DNA of 64,000 nt, from assembly GCA_000526575.1 (NCBI GenBank), contig JAGI01000002.1, forward strand, positions 1,364,001 through 1,428,000. Direction: 5' to 3'. The notes under the pieces are model-generated. The model was not told the origin of the DNA. It searched no databases and saw nothing but the letters and a program-made list of their open reading frames with translations. This document shows, piece after piece, positions 1 through 8,388 of the stretch (position 1 is its first letter; every line of letters starts with the position of its first letter). The position numbers and the translations under genes were made by a program. The DNA is from Clostridium sp. 12(A) (GTDB lineage Bacteria; Bacillota; Clostridia; Lachnospirales; Lachnospiraceae).

Positions 1-1175
1 TCTACCGTACAATTTCCCTGCTCCAGACTGTTTAAAACATAGGAGATTTCCTGAATATAATCATTTAACTTATTGACTGTGGTTGTAAAGGATTTGGATA
101 GCTTTCCGATTTCATCTTCAGAATCCACCTGGGGCACTTCTGAATGTAGGTCGCCCAAAGCTAAATCTTCAATTCTCCGAACCAAGGAGATGATCGGATT
201 TACAATGGGGCCGGCAATCCGAAATGCCATAACAACTGAAAGAATTACAAATAAGGCTGAGAGTAATACGGTGATTCCAATGGATGTATAAAAGCTTGAT
301 AGCATCTCGGAAGTCTTTGCAGTAACTGCGATAGACCAGCCATCTGTTCCTGGAATGCTCATATAGCCAACAACCTGCTTAGCACCTTTATGCATAACTG
401 TGTCAAGTCCTGTCTTACCAGAGGTCATTTTCTTAATAAGACTTGCTAATTGGGCAAAGGAAGAGTCCTCTTTTGCCTTCTCTATGTAATTTACCTGGTC
501 GGTGACTATGCTGGTATCAGGATGAGCCAGATACTTTCCTTCCTTGTCCACGATAAAACCGTATCCGGATTTGCCTATAGACACATCATCAATCATCCCA
601 CTAAAGGTATTGCTGTCCAGTTTTGCATAGACAATCCCCTTTTGACCGCCCTTGGTAATTGGTGCCGCTATAATCATAATTACTTTTCCATCCACTGTGC
701 TTACCAAGGTGGAGGACAAATATGTATTTCCTGCCATTGCCTGCTTAAAATACTCACGATCACTGACATCGGCACCATTGGTTGCTTTTCCGTTTGCATC
801 TGTAACTGCAATCTCTAAAAAGCCATTCTTTTTTGCCAGCTCATCCATGACCTGTTTTCTTGCTATTTGTGGTCTTGATGCGTCAGTAATCAGTTCGTTC
901 TGTGCAAAGGACTCAACCTGGAACCGGTATACATTGATGGCATTTTGTACCGCCACGCAGTATGCATTACGATTTTCAATCAAACGGGTCTCCATGTTGT
1001 TTTTCGAATCATTATATAAAACAATGGCATTTGCAATTCCGAAGAAAACGGAAATGACAACTGCCAATCCTATAATGCCCCTTAAAAGATTCTTTTTTAT
1101 TGATTGTTGCTTATTGACTGTTTTACCTGCGCCGTTCAGGTTCTGGGGTATTTCATTCTTTGACTCTTTTTCCAC
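1..1175 (-). CDS. Methyl-accepting chemotaxis protein, 3' part beyond window
   Basis: Membrane chemoreceptor that would signal to CheA/CheW. About 391 codons lie in the window and the cytoplasmic signalling tip is cut off at base 1. The order seen is a short cytoplasmic N-terminus, a first membrane helix (LLRGIIGLAVVISVFFGIA), a large extracellular part with dCache/Cache character (ADVSDREYFKQA, GYGFIVDKEGKYLAHP), a second membrane helix, and a HAMP segment (SLVRRIEDLALGDLH). I chose the GTG at 1175 because GGAGG sits 8 bases upstream; an in-frame ATG at 1190 overlaps that ribosome site and has none of its own. The ligand cannot be told. It stands alone, with about 260 bases to its neighbour. 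Confidence 0.9.
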   Translation of the reverse strand, partial: MEKESKNEIPQNLNGAGKTVNKQQSIKKNLLRGIIGLAVVISVFFGIANAIVLYNDSKNNMETRLIENRNAYCVAVQNAINVYRFQVESFAQNELITDASRPQIARKQVMDELAKKNGFLEIAVTDANGKATNGADVSDREYFKQAMAGNTYLSSTLVSTVDGKVIMIIAAPITKGGQKGIVYAKLDSNTFSGMIDDVSIGKSGYGFIVDKEGKYLAHPDTSIVTDQVNYIEKAKEDSSFAQLASLIKKMTSGKTGLDTVMHKGAKQVVGYMSIPGTDGWSIAVTAKTSEMLSSFYTSIGITVLLSALFVILSVVMAFRIAGPIVNPIISLVRRIEDLALGDLHSEVPQVDSEDEIGKLSKSFTTTVNKLNDYIQEISYVLNSLEQGNCTV

Positions 1176-1393
1176 TTTTGTATCCTCCATGTTTTTCTAA
1201 ATGAAGCATAATCAGGAAGGAACCGGCTTTTGAATTTTTAAGTCAGAGGCTTTCAGTTATACTCCATTTATGGGTAACCGATTTAAGCATAGCACTTAAA
1301 AAATAACAAGTCAACACAGTAACCTGCATTTTATTATCAATATTTTAATGAAAAACAAGGACTATTAATAAGATAAGAAGAAATGCATAAAAA

Positions 1394-1427
1394 CAGATCC
1401 ACAGTTCATAAAAAAACTGTGGATCTG
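1394..1427 (-). terminator. Rho-independent terminator after the pirin gene
   Basis: A perfect 13-bp stem (CAGATCCACAGTT paired with its complement) with an 8-base loop is followed on the minus strand by TTTTTATG. It lies 11 bases past the pirin stop codon and separates it from the chemoreceptor gene. The rest of 1176-1438 holds no gene I can support. Confidence 0.85.
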
Positions 1428-1438
1428 CCAAAGATTCA

Positions 1439-2275
1439 TTATTTGTGTTTGATAAATGTTCCTCTGCGAAGCTCATCAAATGCCAGGTCCAGTTCTTCCT
1501 GGGTATTCATGGCAATTGGCCCTCCCCAGGCAATGGGTTCATGAAGCGGCCTGCCGGAAAAGAGAATGAACCGAAGGTCTCTGCTTATTGAGGCTTTCAC
1601 CGTGATTTCATCTCCTTCCCCAAATAAAATGGCTGTTTTTTCAGGAATGTTCTGATCCTCAACTACGCCATCTCCCTGAATCAGGAAAATATAAACGGTT
1701 TCTTCGGAATTGGTTGGTAAGGTGATTTCCTCTCCTTTTGGAAGTTCTACATCATAGATGGTAGCAGGAATATGCTTTGGAGTTACCCCCTTTGCACCCT
1801 GAAAGCTTCCAGATAGTACTCCCACTGTGGCATTTCCACTTGGTACTCTTGGAATCATATCCTTTGTAATAGGAAGATACGCCGGATCCGCCATCTTTTC
1901 TTCCCGGGGTAGGTTAAGCCAAAGCTGCAGGCCCAGCATCTTCTCTGATGGCTGAGGCATCTCCTCATGGAGAATTCCGCTGCCTGCTGTCATCCACTGG
2001 CATTCCCCGGAATTGATCGTGCCCTTGTTTCCAAGGCTGTCTTTATGGTCCATTCGACCGGAAATCAAATAAGTAACGGTTTCAATTCCTCTGTGAGGGT
2101 GCATGGGAAAACCTGCTATATAATCGGCCGGATTAGTAGAATCAAAGGAATCCATCATTAAAAATGGATCAAATTCCTTCACATCATGATATCCCAACAC
2201 ACGTACCATATGAACACCTGCTCCGTCTACGGCTCTCTGGCCACGGATCTGCTTTTTGATATTTCGCCTGCTCAA
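1439..2275 (-). CDS. Pirin family protein
   Basis: Bicupin of the pirin family, 278 residues, a normal length. The N-terminal cupin carries the family's metal-site pattern: FPMHPHRGIETV supplies two His and GILHEE supplies His and Glu. Bacterial pirins are iron proteins; some have quercetinase activity and others act as redox-linked regulators, so the role here is open. The start is TTG, with AGGAG 8 bases upstream. The gene is 27 bases downstream of the FMN reductase gene on the same strand and ends at a strong terminator, so the two form an operon, which suggests a redox or quinone/aromatic stress role (inference). Confidence 0.9.
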   Translation of the reverse strand: MSRRNIKKQIRGQRAVDGAGVHMVRVLGYHDVKEFDPFLMMDSFDSTNPADYIAGFPMHPHRGIETVTYLISGRMDHKDSLGNKGTINSGECQWMTAGSGILHEEMPQPSEKMLGLQLWLNLPREEKMADPAYLPITKDMIPRVPSGNATVGVLSGSFQGAKGVTPKHIPATIYDVELPKGEEITLPTNSEETVYIFLIQGDGVVEDQNIPEKTAILFGEGDEITVKASISRDLRFILFSGRPLHEPIAWGGPIAMNTQEELDLAFDELRRGTFIKHK

Positions 2276-2302
2276 TTTCTCTTCTCCTTTTACTTCTATA
2301 TA

Positions 2303-2866
2303 TTAGGAAGCAGATACTTTATTTACCCACTGAGAAAACGCCTCCATGTAATTCTTTAAATACTCCAGGCTGCTCTCGTCTGCGAATTCGCCTTTATCAT
2401 TTAACTGGTCAGCAACATTGCTGATGTAGGCTTCTGGCTGCTGCAGCATAAAAACGTTTAAAAATGTCATTGGCTGACGTAAATGATGGTTCGCACCAAA
2501 GGCTCCAAGACCTCCTGGAGTTACACTGATGATACCGCCTGCCTTTCCATCCCATGCATTACTTCCGTATGGTCTGGAAGCGATATCAATGGCATTCTTA
2601 AGTACTGCCGGGAATGAACGGTTATATTCTGGTGTAACAAAGATAACTCCATCCAGTTCTTTGATTTCGTTACGGAATCTGACCCAGGAATCAGGAGTGG
2701 TTCCATCATCATCAAAGTCCTGATTAAACATTGGTAAATCACCTATTTCGATAAATTTAAGGGAAAGCTCTTGTGGAGCCACTGAAACTGCTGCCTTTGC
2801 TACCGCAAGGCTAAATGAATCTCTCCTAAGGCTTCCGACAATAACACCAATCTTTTTTGTACTCAT
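2303..2866 (-). CDS. NADPH-dependent FMN reductase-like flavoprotein
   Basis: Flavodoxin-like NAD(P)H oxidoreductase of the SsuE/ChrR/azoreductase type, 187 residues. The N-terminal GSLRRDSFS is the FMN phosphate-binding loop and PEYNRSFPAVLKNAID is the second flavin-contact motif. Such enzymes reduce FMN, quinones, azo compounds or chromate; the substrate cannot be fixed. The start at 2866 (MSTKK) is preferred over an upstream ATG at 2881 because GGAG lies 8 bases before it. First gene of a two-gene operon with pirin, behind a strong promoter at 2975-3004. Confidence 0.9.
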   Translation of the reverse strand: MSTKKIGVIVGSLRRDSFSLAVAKAAVSVAPQELSLKFIEIGDLPMFNQDFDDDGTTPDSWVRFRNEIKELDGVIFVTPEYNRSFPAVLKNAIDIASRPYGSNAWDGKAGGIISVTPGGLGAFGANHHLRQPMTFLNVFMLQQPEAYISNVADQLNDKGEFADESSLEYLKNYMEAFSQWVNKVSAS

Positions 2867-2974
2867 AATTAGTTCTCCCATCTTATTTTATTTGAACTGA
2901 CCCGTTCTCTGTAAATCTGCTCTTTACAATCAGTATGGGGCAGTAATCCTTTTCATGATAAAGGAATTAGTCTT

Positions 2975-3004
2975 ATTATAATTAAAACTGAAATTCATTG
3001 TCAA
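2975..3004 (-). promoter_or_regulatory. Sigma-A promoter of the FMN reductase-pirin operon
   Basis: On the minus strand TTGACA (2999-3004) and TATAAT (2975-2980) are separated by 18 bases. Both hexamers match the consensus perfectly. They lie about 110 bases upstream of the start codon. Confidence 0.75.
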
Positions 3005-3042
3005 GTATCATTCTTGATCGTACCCCTATATTCTGACAAAAA

Positions 3043-3975
3043 TCAATCAGCAAACATACTTGTTGATAAATAACGATCACCTGTGTCGGGAAGAAGCACA
3101 ACAATATTCTTCCCCTCATTCTCTGGCCTCTGTGCCAGACGAATGGCAGCCCATACAGCTGCGCCCGAAGAAATTCCTACTAAGATTCCTTCCATTTTTC
3201 CAATTTTTCTACCGGTGTCAAAGGCGTCTCCATCGGCAACCGGAATTACTTCATCATAAATATCCGTATTTAAAACATTTGGTACAAAACCAGCACCGAT
3301 TCCCTGAATCTTATGAGGACCGGCTGTTCCAGTTGATAATACCGGAGAGGTTGCAGGTTCAACCGCAACAATTTTTACCGATGGATTCTTGGATTTTAGA
3401 TACTCTCCCACACCGGTAACTGTGCCGCCAGTACCAACACCAGCGACAAAAATATCAACCTTGCCGTCCGTGTCTTCGTATATTTCGGGACCTGTGGTCT
3501 CTCTGTGAACCCGGGGATTAGACATATTGTTAAACTGACTGGGAATAAAGCTGTTAGGAATTTCTTTCGCTAATTCCTCTGCTTTTGCAATGGCCCCTTT
3601 CATTCCCTTGGAACCTTCAGTAAGAACCAGTTCTGCCCCATAAGCTTTCATCAAGGTGCGCCGTTCCAGTGACATGGTCTCCGGCATAACGATCATGACC
3701 CGATACCCTCTGGCTGCTGCCACGGATGAAAGTCCTATACCAGTATTCCCGGAAGTTGGTTCAATAATGACAGAATCCGAAGTTAAAATTCCGGCAGCCT
3801 CCGCATCATCGATCATTGCTTTGGCTATTCTATCCTTTACAGAACCGGCAGGATTAAAGTATTCCAGCTTTCCTAAGAGCTTTGCCTTTAAGCCTAATTC
3901 TTTTTCTATATTAGATAATTCAAGAAGCGGAGTTCTTCCAATAAGCTGATCCGCTGAAGTATATATTTTTGCCAT
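3043..3975 (-). CDS. cysK: Cysteine synthase A (O-acetylserine sulfhydrylase)
   Basis: PLP enzyme that makes L-cysteine from O-acetylserine and sulfide in the cytoplasm. 310 residues, full length. Lys47 in NPAGSVKDR is the expected PLP lysine, TSGNTG (74-79) is the substrate/phosphate loop, and GTGGTVTG and ISSGAA follow in the family order. Monocistronic, behind a near-consensus promoter. No serine acetyltransferase gene is adjacent. No T-box or other leader structure is evident in the roughly 50-base leader, so control by sulfur supply would have to act at the promoter (inference). Confidence 0.97.
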   Translation of the reverse strand: MAKIYTSADQLIGRTPLLELSNIEKELGLKAKLLGKLEYFNPAGSVKDRIAKAMIDDAEAAGILTSDSVIIEPTSGNTGIGLSSVAAARGYRVMIVMPETMSLERRTLMKAYGAELVLTEGSKGMKGAIAKAEELAKEIPNSFIPSQFNNMSNPRVHRETTGPEIYEDTDGKVDIFVAGVGTGGTVTGVGEYLKSKNPSVKIVAVEPATSPVLSTGTAGPHKIQGIGAGFVPNVLNTDIYDEVIPVADGDAFDTGRKIGKMEGILVGISSGAAVWAAIRLAQRPENEGKNIVVLLPDTGDRYLSTSMFAD

Positions 3976-4024
3976 ATGTTTTGTCTCCTTTACGCTGCTA
4001 TTATTTCAAAGAATTACTAATCTA

Positions 4025-4053
4025 ATTTTACTTTTTAAAACATACTTTGTCAA
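4025..4053 (-). promoter_or_regulatory. Sigma-A promoter of cysK
   Basis: Minus-strand TTGACA (4048-4053), a 17-base spacer, and TAAAAT (4025-4030), about 50 bases before the cysK start codon. Confidence 0.75.
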
Positions 4054-4083
4054 TGGGTTTATATGCACTTACTAATTAGAGGC

Positions 4084-4128
4084 AATAAAAAACCCTGGGA
4101 CCTCTGACAAAAAATGAGAGATTCCAGG
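4084..4128 (-). terminator. Terminator after the CAP-domain gene
   Basis: A 12-base stem with one mismatch and one wobble (CCTGGGACCTCT against AGAGATTCCAGG), followed on the minus strand by TTTTTTATTG. It lies 44 bases past the stop codon of the CAP gene. Confidence 0.75.
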
Positions 4129-4171
4129 ATCTTGATTTTGGGAATTTTAAAAATGCAATGAAAAGTAAATA

Positions 4172-5017
4172 TTAATATGTAAACAGCTGTACCCAGTACT
4201 GTGTTCCGCTTCCGTTTTGAGTATTGCCTACACCGATATGTGTAAAGCTCTTATTCATGATATTTGCACGATGTCCCGGGCTGTTCATCCAAGCAGTTAC
4301 AACTTCCTGAGGAGTTCTCTGGCCCCAGGCAATGTTCTCACCTGCTCCACGGAAATTTACCCCCTGCTCTTTTAATGCGCTTGAGAAAGAACTTCCGTTA
4401 GGACGAGTGTGGTCAAAGTTTGACTGAATCTCATTGGCTCTTACGCTAGCTGCCTTTTCAACACTTGGATCGATGGTAAGAGGTGCAAGACCTTCTTTTG
4501 CTCTTTCTGTATTTACCAGATCAACTACCTGCTGTGTGTAAGTCTTGTTAGTGGTGTTGGTATTGGTATTGGTATTGGTATTGGTATTGGTATTGGTATT
4601 GGTATTGGTATTGGTATTGGTATTGGTATTTGTGTTGGTATTAGTGTTTGTGTTGGTATTAGTGTTTGTGTTGGTATTGGTGTTTGTATTGGTGTTGGTG
4701 TTTGTATTGGTGTTGGTGTTGGTGTTTGTATTGGTGTTAGTATTTGTATTTGTATTTGTATTGGTGTTTGTACCATTTCCGCCGTTCTGGCAGCTATTTA
4801 AATACTTGTTAATATCATTAATATTGATATTATTACAATTAATACCCATCTGCTGTAATTTTGTTTTTAAATCATCGGAATTGGAGAATCCATTGATAGA
4901 AATTACATTTCTTCCTGAGAATGAAGGGATATTACACCTCACTGCTGCGTTTGCCGTTAATGGGATCATGCTTGTTAAAGTCAGTGTCATCAATCCAAGT
5001 GCTGTTAATTTTCTCAA
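4172..5017 (-). CDS. Secreted CAP (SCP/YkwD-like) protein with Asn-Thr repeat
   Basis: 281-residue exported protein. A Sec signal peptide (residues 1-24, ending TANA) is followed by a short Cys-containing region (C28, C61, C73), a run of about 37 Thr-Asn pairs (roughly 79-154), and a CAP domain. CAP hallmarks are the conserved His in FDHTRP, GENIAWG, SPGHRANIM and HIGVG. The family includes sporulation protein YkwD and cell-surface proteins; the biochemical activity of bacterial CAP domains is mostly unknown. The repeat is probably a flexible stalk. The start is TTG, with AAAGGAGG 8 bases upstream. Three WalR-like direct repeats precede it. Confidence 0.9.
   Translation of the reverse strand: MRKLTALGLMTLTLTSMIPLTANAAVRCNIPSFSGRNVISINGFSNSDDLKTKLQQMGINCNNININDINKYLNSCQNGGNGTNTNTNTNTNTNTNTNTNTNTNTNTNTNTNTNTNTNTNTNTNTNTNTNTNTNTNTNTNTNTNTNTNTNTNTNTTNKTYTQQVVDLVNTERAKEGLAPLTIDPSVEKAASVRANEIQSNFDHTRPNGSSFSSALKEQGVNFRGAGENIAWGQRTPQEVVTAWMNSPGHRANIMNKSFTHIGVGNTQNGSGTQYWVQLFTY
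4552..4775. repeat. Hexanucleotide tandem repeat coding (Asn-Thr)n
   Basis: About 37 copies of a 6-base unit (plus-strand GGTATT and variants such as TGTGTT and GGTGTT). About a dozen copies on the low-coordinate side are identical, while the rest vary at third codon positions. The identical block suggests recent expansion at the end next to the CAP domain. Length changes in units of six keep the reading frame. Confidence 0.95.
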
Positions 5018-5038
5018 TTCATTTGCCTCCTTTGAATT

Positions 5039-5066
5039 ATTACATTTGTGTTACGTTTATGTTACA
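5039..5066 (-). promoter_or_regulatory. WalR/PhoP-like direct repeats upstream of the CAP gene
   Basis: On the minus strand three hexamers TGTAAC, CGTAAC and TGTAAT are spaced by exactly 5 bases, giving an 11-bp period. This fits the known WalR box of Bacillus (TGTWAH, 5 bases, TGTWAH) with one mismatch in the middle unit. They lie about 20-50 bases before the start codon. Confidence 0.5.
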
Positions 5067-5393
5067 TTTATATGATAGCACCGAATTTCCCATTTTACCA
5101 GTGGAAAGAATTGGGATTTTCCTATTAAGTAAAAACCTGTTAAATTTTTGGTAAAAAGGGGTAATGATTCAGACTTCTGGTAATTATATCGCAAATTTGC
5201 TCGTTTAAAAGTGATTAATATGCTATAAATTGATATTTTTGGAAATAAGCCTGTTCTCATTTCTTGTGAGGTCACGAAATAAGAGAGGTTATCTTCTGGT
5301 TTTTCTTTGCCTACTGTATCAATCATATTATATAAATTAATAGGAACTTAAAATAAAATACAACTTATATCCAAATATCACCATTGCTGCAAC

Positions 5394-5429
5394 ATTATCA
5401 TCTATGATAATATTATTACAGATGATAAT
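5394..5429. promoter_or_regulatory. Palindromic operator before the ArsR-like regulator
   Basis: Perfect inverted repeat ATTATCATCT (5394-5403) and AGATGATAAT (5420-5429) with a 16-base centre that itself contains the palindrome ATAATATTAT. It lies 25 bases upstream of the regulator start and is a likely autoregulatory site. Confidence 0.6.
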
Positions 5430-5453
5430 ATTTTCTAGTATCAGGAGGTACAC

Positions 5454-6017
5454 ATGGACAAAAAAATAATGAAACATATGATATCCTGCTTCGTAGATCC
5501 CGTCGACTCAAGAATTCTTCTTGAGATAAAAGAAAGAAAAACAGCTACTGCAAAAGAGCTGGCCTTGACGCTGACCGACATCTCCCAGGCGTCTCTGTAT
5601 CGTCACCTGGGAAAGATGGTCAAGCATGGAGTTCTGATCATAGCGGAAGAACGGCCGGTACGGGCATTAATGGAAAAGGTCTATGCACTAAACATGGACG
5701 AAAACCTGGACATTCCCCGTCTGCTGAAAGAAAACCGGGGAGATGTGTATATGAGTCTGTTCGCTCAGTTTTCCGCCGCTCTCATGAGGGAATTCGCAGA
5801 TTATACCGCCCGTGATGGTATTGATATTCTAAAAGATGGTTCCGGCTTTTCCACCGGCCCCATTGCTGTAAATTCTCAGGAGTTAGAAACTTTAATGATT
5901 CAAATTGGGGAACTGATTGCTCCTTACCGAATGCCGGAGCAAGCCGCAAAACCTGGAAGAAAGATGCATTCCCTGGCTCTTATCGTTACCCCACCCAAAG
6001 AAGGAGGAAAAATATGA
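5454..6017 (+). CDS. ArsR-like winged-helix transcriptional regulator
   Basis: 187 residues. Residues 12-75 form a winged helix of the ArsR-like type (SRILLEIKERKTATAKELA, then SQASLYRHLGKMVKHGVL as recognition helix and wing). The C-terminal half is helical and not recognised; it may bind an effector. AGGAGG lies 6 bases before the ATG. Its stop codon overlaps the ABC ATPase start (ATGA), so regulator, ATPase and permease are one translationally coupled unit, which suggests it senses the compound handled by that transporter (inference). A strong palindrome lies just upstream. Confidence 0.85.
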   Translation: MDKKIMKHMISCFVDPVDSRILLEIKERKTATAKELALTLTDISQASLYRHLGKMVKHGVLIIAEERPVRALMEKVYALNMDENLDIPRLLKENRGDVYMSLFAQFSAALMREFADYTARDGIDILKDGSGFSTGPIAVNSQELETLMIQIGELIAPYRMPEQAAKPGRKMHSLALIVTPPKEGGKI

Positions 6018-6733
6018 GTGAAATACTGAGAATCGATCATTTAACCAAGACTTATGGAGGTAAAAAAGCAGTGGATGACGTAAGCCTCACCATATATGCA
6101 GGCGATCTTTTTGGCTTTATTGGACATAACGGAGCAGGAAAGACCACCACCATCCGCTCAGCAGTGGGGATACTGGATTTTGAACAGGGAAGCATTATGG
6201 TTGACGGTCATTCCCTAGAGGATGAACCTCTGGCCTGCAAACAGGTGATTGCCTACCTGCCGGATAATCCTGATCTTTATGACTATTTAACAGGAATCCA
6301 ATATCTCTCCTTTATAGCCGATATCTTTCGTGTAGGAAAGCAGGAACGGGAGGAACGAATTGCTGATTATTCCAAACGGTTGGAGCTGACCGCAAATCTG
6401 GGTGATTTAATTGGCTCCTATTCTCATGGAATGAAGCAAAAGCTGGCACTCATCTCCGCGTTTTTGCATAAACCGCGTTTACTGGTTCTTGACGAGCCTT
6501 TTGTCGGACTGGATCCATCAGCAGCTTTTCGGCTTAAAGAGATGATGAAAGAGATGTGTGACCAGGGAGGTGCCATCTTTTTTTCCACCCATGTATTGGA
6601 CGTGGCTGAAAAACTGTGCAACCGCATCGGCATTATCAAAGGCGGCAGGCTGATTGCCTGCGGAAGCACCGAAGAGGTTCGGGGAGATTCAAGCCTTGAG
6701 CACGCGTTTTTGGAGGTGTTAGACAATGACTGA
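6014..6733 (+). CDS. ABC transporter ATP-binding protein
   Basis: 239-residue ATPase of the multidrug/antibiotic export class. Walker A GHNGAGKTT, the Q-loop region, signature SHGMKQK (a variant of LSGGQ) and Walker B LLVLDEPFVGLDP are all present, followed by the H-loop STHVLDVAEKLC. It overlaps the upstream regulator by 4 bases and the downstream permease by 8 bases. The subunit pair is most likely an exporter, since no binding protein is present and the permease is a single long chain. Substrate unknown. Confidence 0.93.
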   Translation: MSEILRIDHLTKTYGGKKAVDDVSLTIYAGDLFGFIGHNGAGKTTTIRSAVGILDFEQGSIMVDGHSLEDEPLACKQVIAYLPDNPDLYDYLTGIQYLSFIADIFRVGKQEREERIADYSKRLELTANLGDLIGSYSHGMKQKLALISAFLHKPRLLVLDEPFVGLDPSAAFRLKEMMKEMCDQGGAIFFSTHVLDVAEKLCNRIGIIKGGRLIACGSTEEVRGDSSLEHAFLEVLDND

Positions 6734-8309
6734 CGTGTTTTTACTAAGTAAAATCCAGCTCCTTGGACTTTTTGGTATCAATAAACTGATCCATACCAAG
6801 GATACTCGGGCAGGGCTTAAGGCCATGGGCATGGGAATCGTGTTCCTGATGCTAGGGGCCGAGGCGGTCTTTTTCAGTTATATGATTTCGGCAGGTTACG
6901 CTGCGATTGGGCTGGTGGAACTGGTGCCTGCTATCTCTTTGCTGCTATTCTCCTTAATTACCCTGGTCTACACTTTAATCCACAGCAGCACAACCTTGTT
7001 TGGATTTTCAGACTTTGACATAATTATGTCCCTTCCGGTTTCCAAGTCATCTGTTATTCTAAGCAGATTACTGACGGTGTATTTAGGCAATGTGATCTTT
7101 GGTGGTGTGGTTCTGATTCCGGCTTTGGTGGTCTTTATGAACGTCACCGGATCACCGGTCATCCTATGGCTGTCGGCGCTTCTCATCTGGCTGTTAGCTC
7201 CGCTTCTTCCCATGATTGTATCCATGTTCATTGGAGTGGTGATCACGGCCATCAGCGTTCGGTTCCGTCACAAAAACCTTGTAATCACTCTCTTAAGCCT
7301 TACAGTAACCCTTGGCACGTTGGCACTCTCCTTTTCCATACAGTCCATGGATATGGATTTGCTTGCTGACCTTGGCCTGCAGCTGGGGAATGCAATTCGT
7401 CATTTATATCCACCGGCAGCATTGGTCACTGCTGCACTGTGGAAGAGAAGTGTTTTGGCATTGACAGGCTTTGCTCTTTTGTCAATCACTGCTTCTGCTC
7501 TCTTTGTATTTCTTCTATCCAAAGTATACACAAATATCAATAACGCGTTATTTACCCAGCATACCCGCTCCGCTTACCGGGTTACCCAGTTATACGCGAA
7601 AACCCCAAACAAGGCACTTTACCGCAGAGAGTTAAAGCTTTTGACCTCCTATCCGGTGTACCTGCTTAACACTTGTTTCGGTTCTGTGATGATGGCGGGG
7701 TCCATCTTGCTCCTTAAGGTGTTCGGTTCCAGACAAATTTCCGACATGTTAGAACTGCCGGGGCTTTCAGATATGCTGCAGCACATGGCTCCCTTTTTTC
7801 CAGCCATTTTTGTTACTATGTCATCCACTACCGCTGCTTCCCTTAATATGGAGGGGAAGAACCGCTGGATACTAAATTCTATGCCAGTGAGCACTAAGGC
7901 AGTTTTTGACTCCAAGATCATGGTGAATTTAACGGTTCTGCTGCCAGCCATTCTCTTTAGCAGCGCTCTTTTATCCATGACCTTTCCATTTAATTTCATT
8001 ACCGTATTGATGATTTTTATAACGCCAACCGTCTACGCCCTGTTTATTGCAGTTGTGGGTTTGTCCGTCAATCTTCGTTTCCTTAAGTATGACTGGAAGA
8101 GTCCTCAGGAGGCGGTCAAACAGTCTATGTCAGTCATGGTGACCATGCTTATTGGATTAGCAGCAATTGCAGCTCCGGTAGCATTGGGGCTTTCACTTCC
8201 GCAGTGGAACCAGTACATCACTGTTGCCTCCACCTTTATTTTGGCAGCAATCACTGTTGGATTGTATCGAAGCCTTGGAAGCTTTTCCACAAAGAAATTC
8301 CTTGGTTGA
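6726..8309 (+). CDS. ABC transporter permease (ABC-2-like, large)
   Basis: 527-residue integral membrane protein with about 12 hydrophobic segments in two groups separated by a soluble loop (about residues 275-300, with YRVTQLYAKTPNKALYRREL). Such long permeases pair with the preceding class of ATPase in Clostridia and often concern antibiotic or peptide efflux; the substrate is not known. The start overlaps the ATPase gene by 8 bases, with GGAGGTG upstream. Last gene of the operon, followed by a strong terminator. Confidence 0.88.
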   Translation: MTDVFLLSKIQLLGLFGINKLIHTKDTRAGLKAMGMGIVFLMLGAEAVFFSYMISAGYAAIGLVELVPAISLLLFSLITLVYTLIHSSTTLFGFSDFDIIMSLPVSKSSVILSRLLTVYLGNVIFGGVVLIPALVVFMNVTGSPVILWLSALLIWLLAPLLPMIVSMFIGVVITAISVRFRHKNLVITLLSLTVTLGTLALSFSIQSMDMDLLADLGLQLGNAIRHLYPPAALVTAALWKRSVLALTGFALLSITASALFVFLLSKVYTNINNALFTQHTRSAYRVTQLYAKTPNKALYRRELKLLTSYPVYLLNTCFGSVMMAGSILLLKVFGSRQISDMLELPGLSDMLQHMAPFFPAIFVTMSSTTAASLNMEGKNRWILNSMPVSTKAVFDSKIMVNLTVLLPAILFSSALLSMTFPFNFITVLMIFITPTVYALFIAVVGLSVNLRFLKYDWKSPQEAVKQSMSVMVTMLIGLAAIAAPVALGLSLPQWNQYITVASTFILAAITVGLYRSLGSFSTKKFLG

Positions 8310-8334
8310 TTCAGGGTTGTCACACAATACAAAA

Positions 8335-8377
8335 CAGCAAGGGGCCTGATAAAAGAATCAGACTCCTTGCTGTTTTT
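8335..8377. terminator. Bidirectional terminator between ABC exporter and Rrf2 gene
   Basis: A 16-bp stem starting CAGCAAGG with two wobble pairs and a 6-base loop, followed by TTTTTA on the plus strand and TTTT on the minus strand. It serves the plus-strand exporter operon and probably also the converging minus-strand Rrf2 gene. Confidence 0.85.
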
Positions 8378-8388
8378 ACGCTCAATGT

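Larger units (their letters stand above)
5018..5453. other. Intergenic region between CAP gene and ArsR-like regulator
   Basis: AT-rich spacer of about 435 bases. It holds the leader of the CAP gene with the 11-bp-phased repeats (5039-5066) and, at the other end, the palindromic operator and ribosome site of the regulator at 5454. I see no convincing gene; open frames in it lack ribosome sites. Confidence 0.6.

Noticed and set aside
450-1200. Two plus-strand frames over the left edge
   Set aside because: They are complements of the chemoreceptor gene, whose minus-strand product has clear Cache, HAMP and membrane segments.
4552-4775. Possible CRISPR-like or satellite array
   Set aside because: The unit is 6 bases without spacers and is in frame within a secreted protein gene; it is a coding microsatellite.
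4545-5075. Plus-strand frame with a Leu-Val repeat
   Set aside because: It is the complement of the Asn-Thr repeat; it has no ribosome site and overlaps a well-supported CAP gene.
5057-5326. 89-codon minus-strand frame upstream of the CAP gene
   Set aside because: AT-rich, no ribosome site, composition unlike neighbouring genes, and it overlaps the regulatory repeats.
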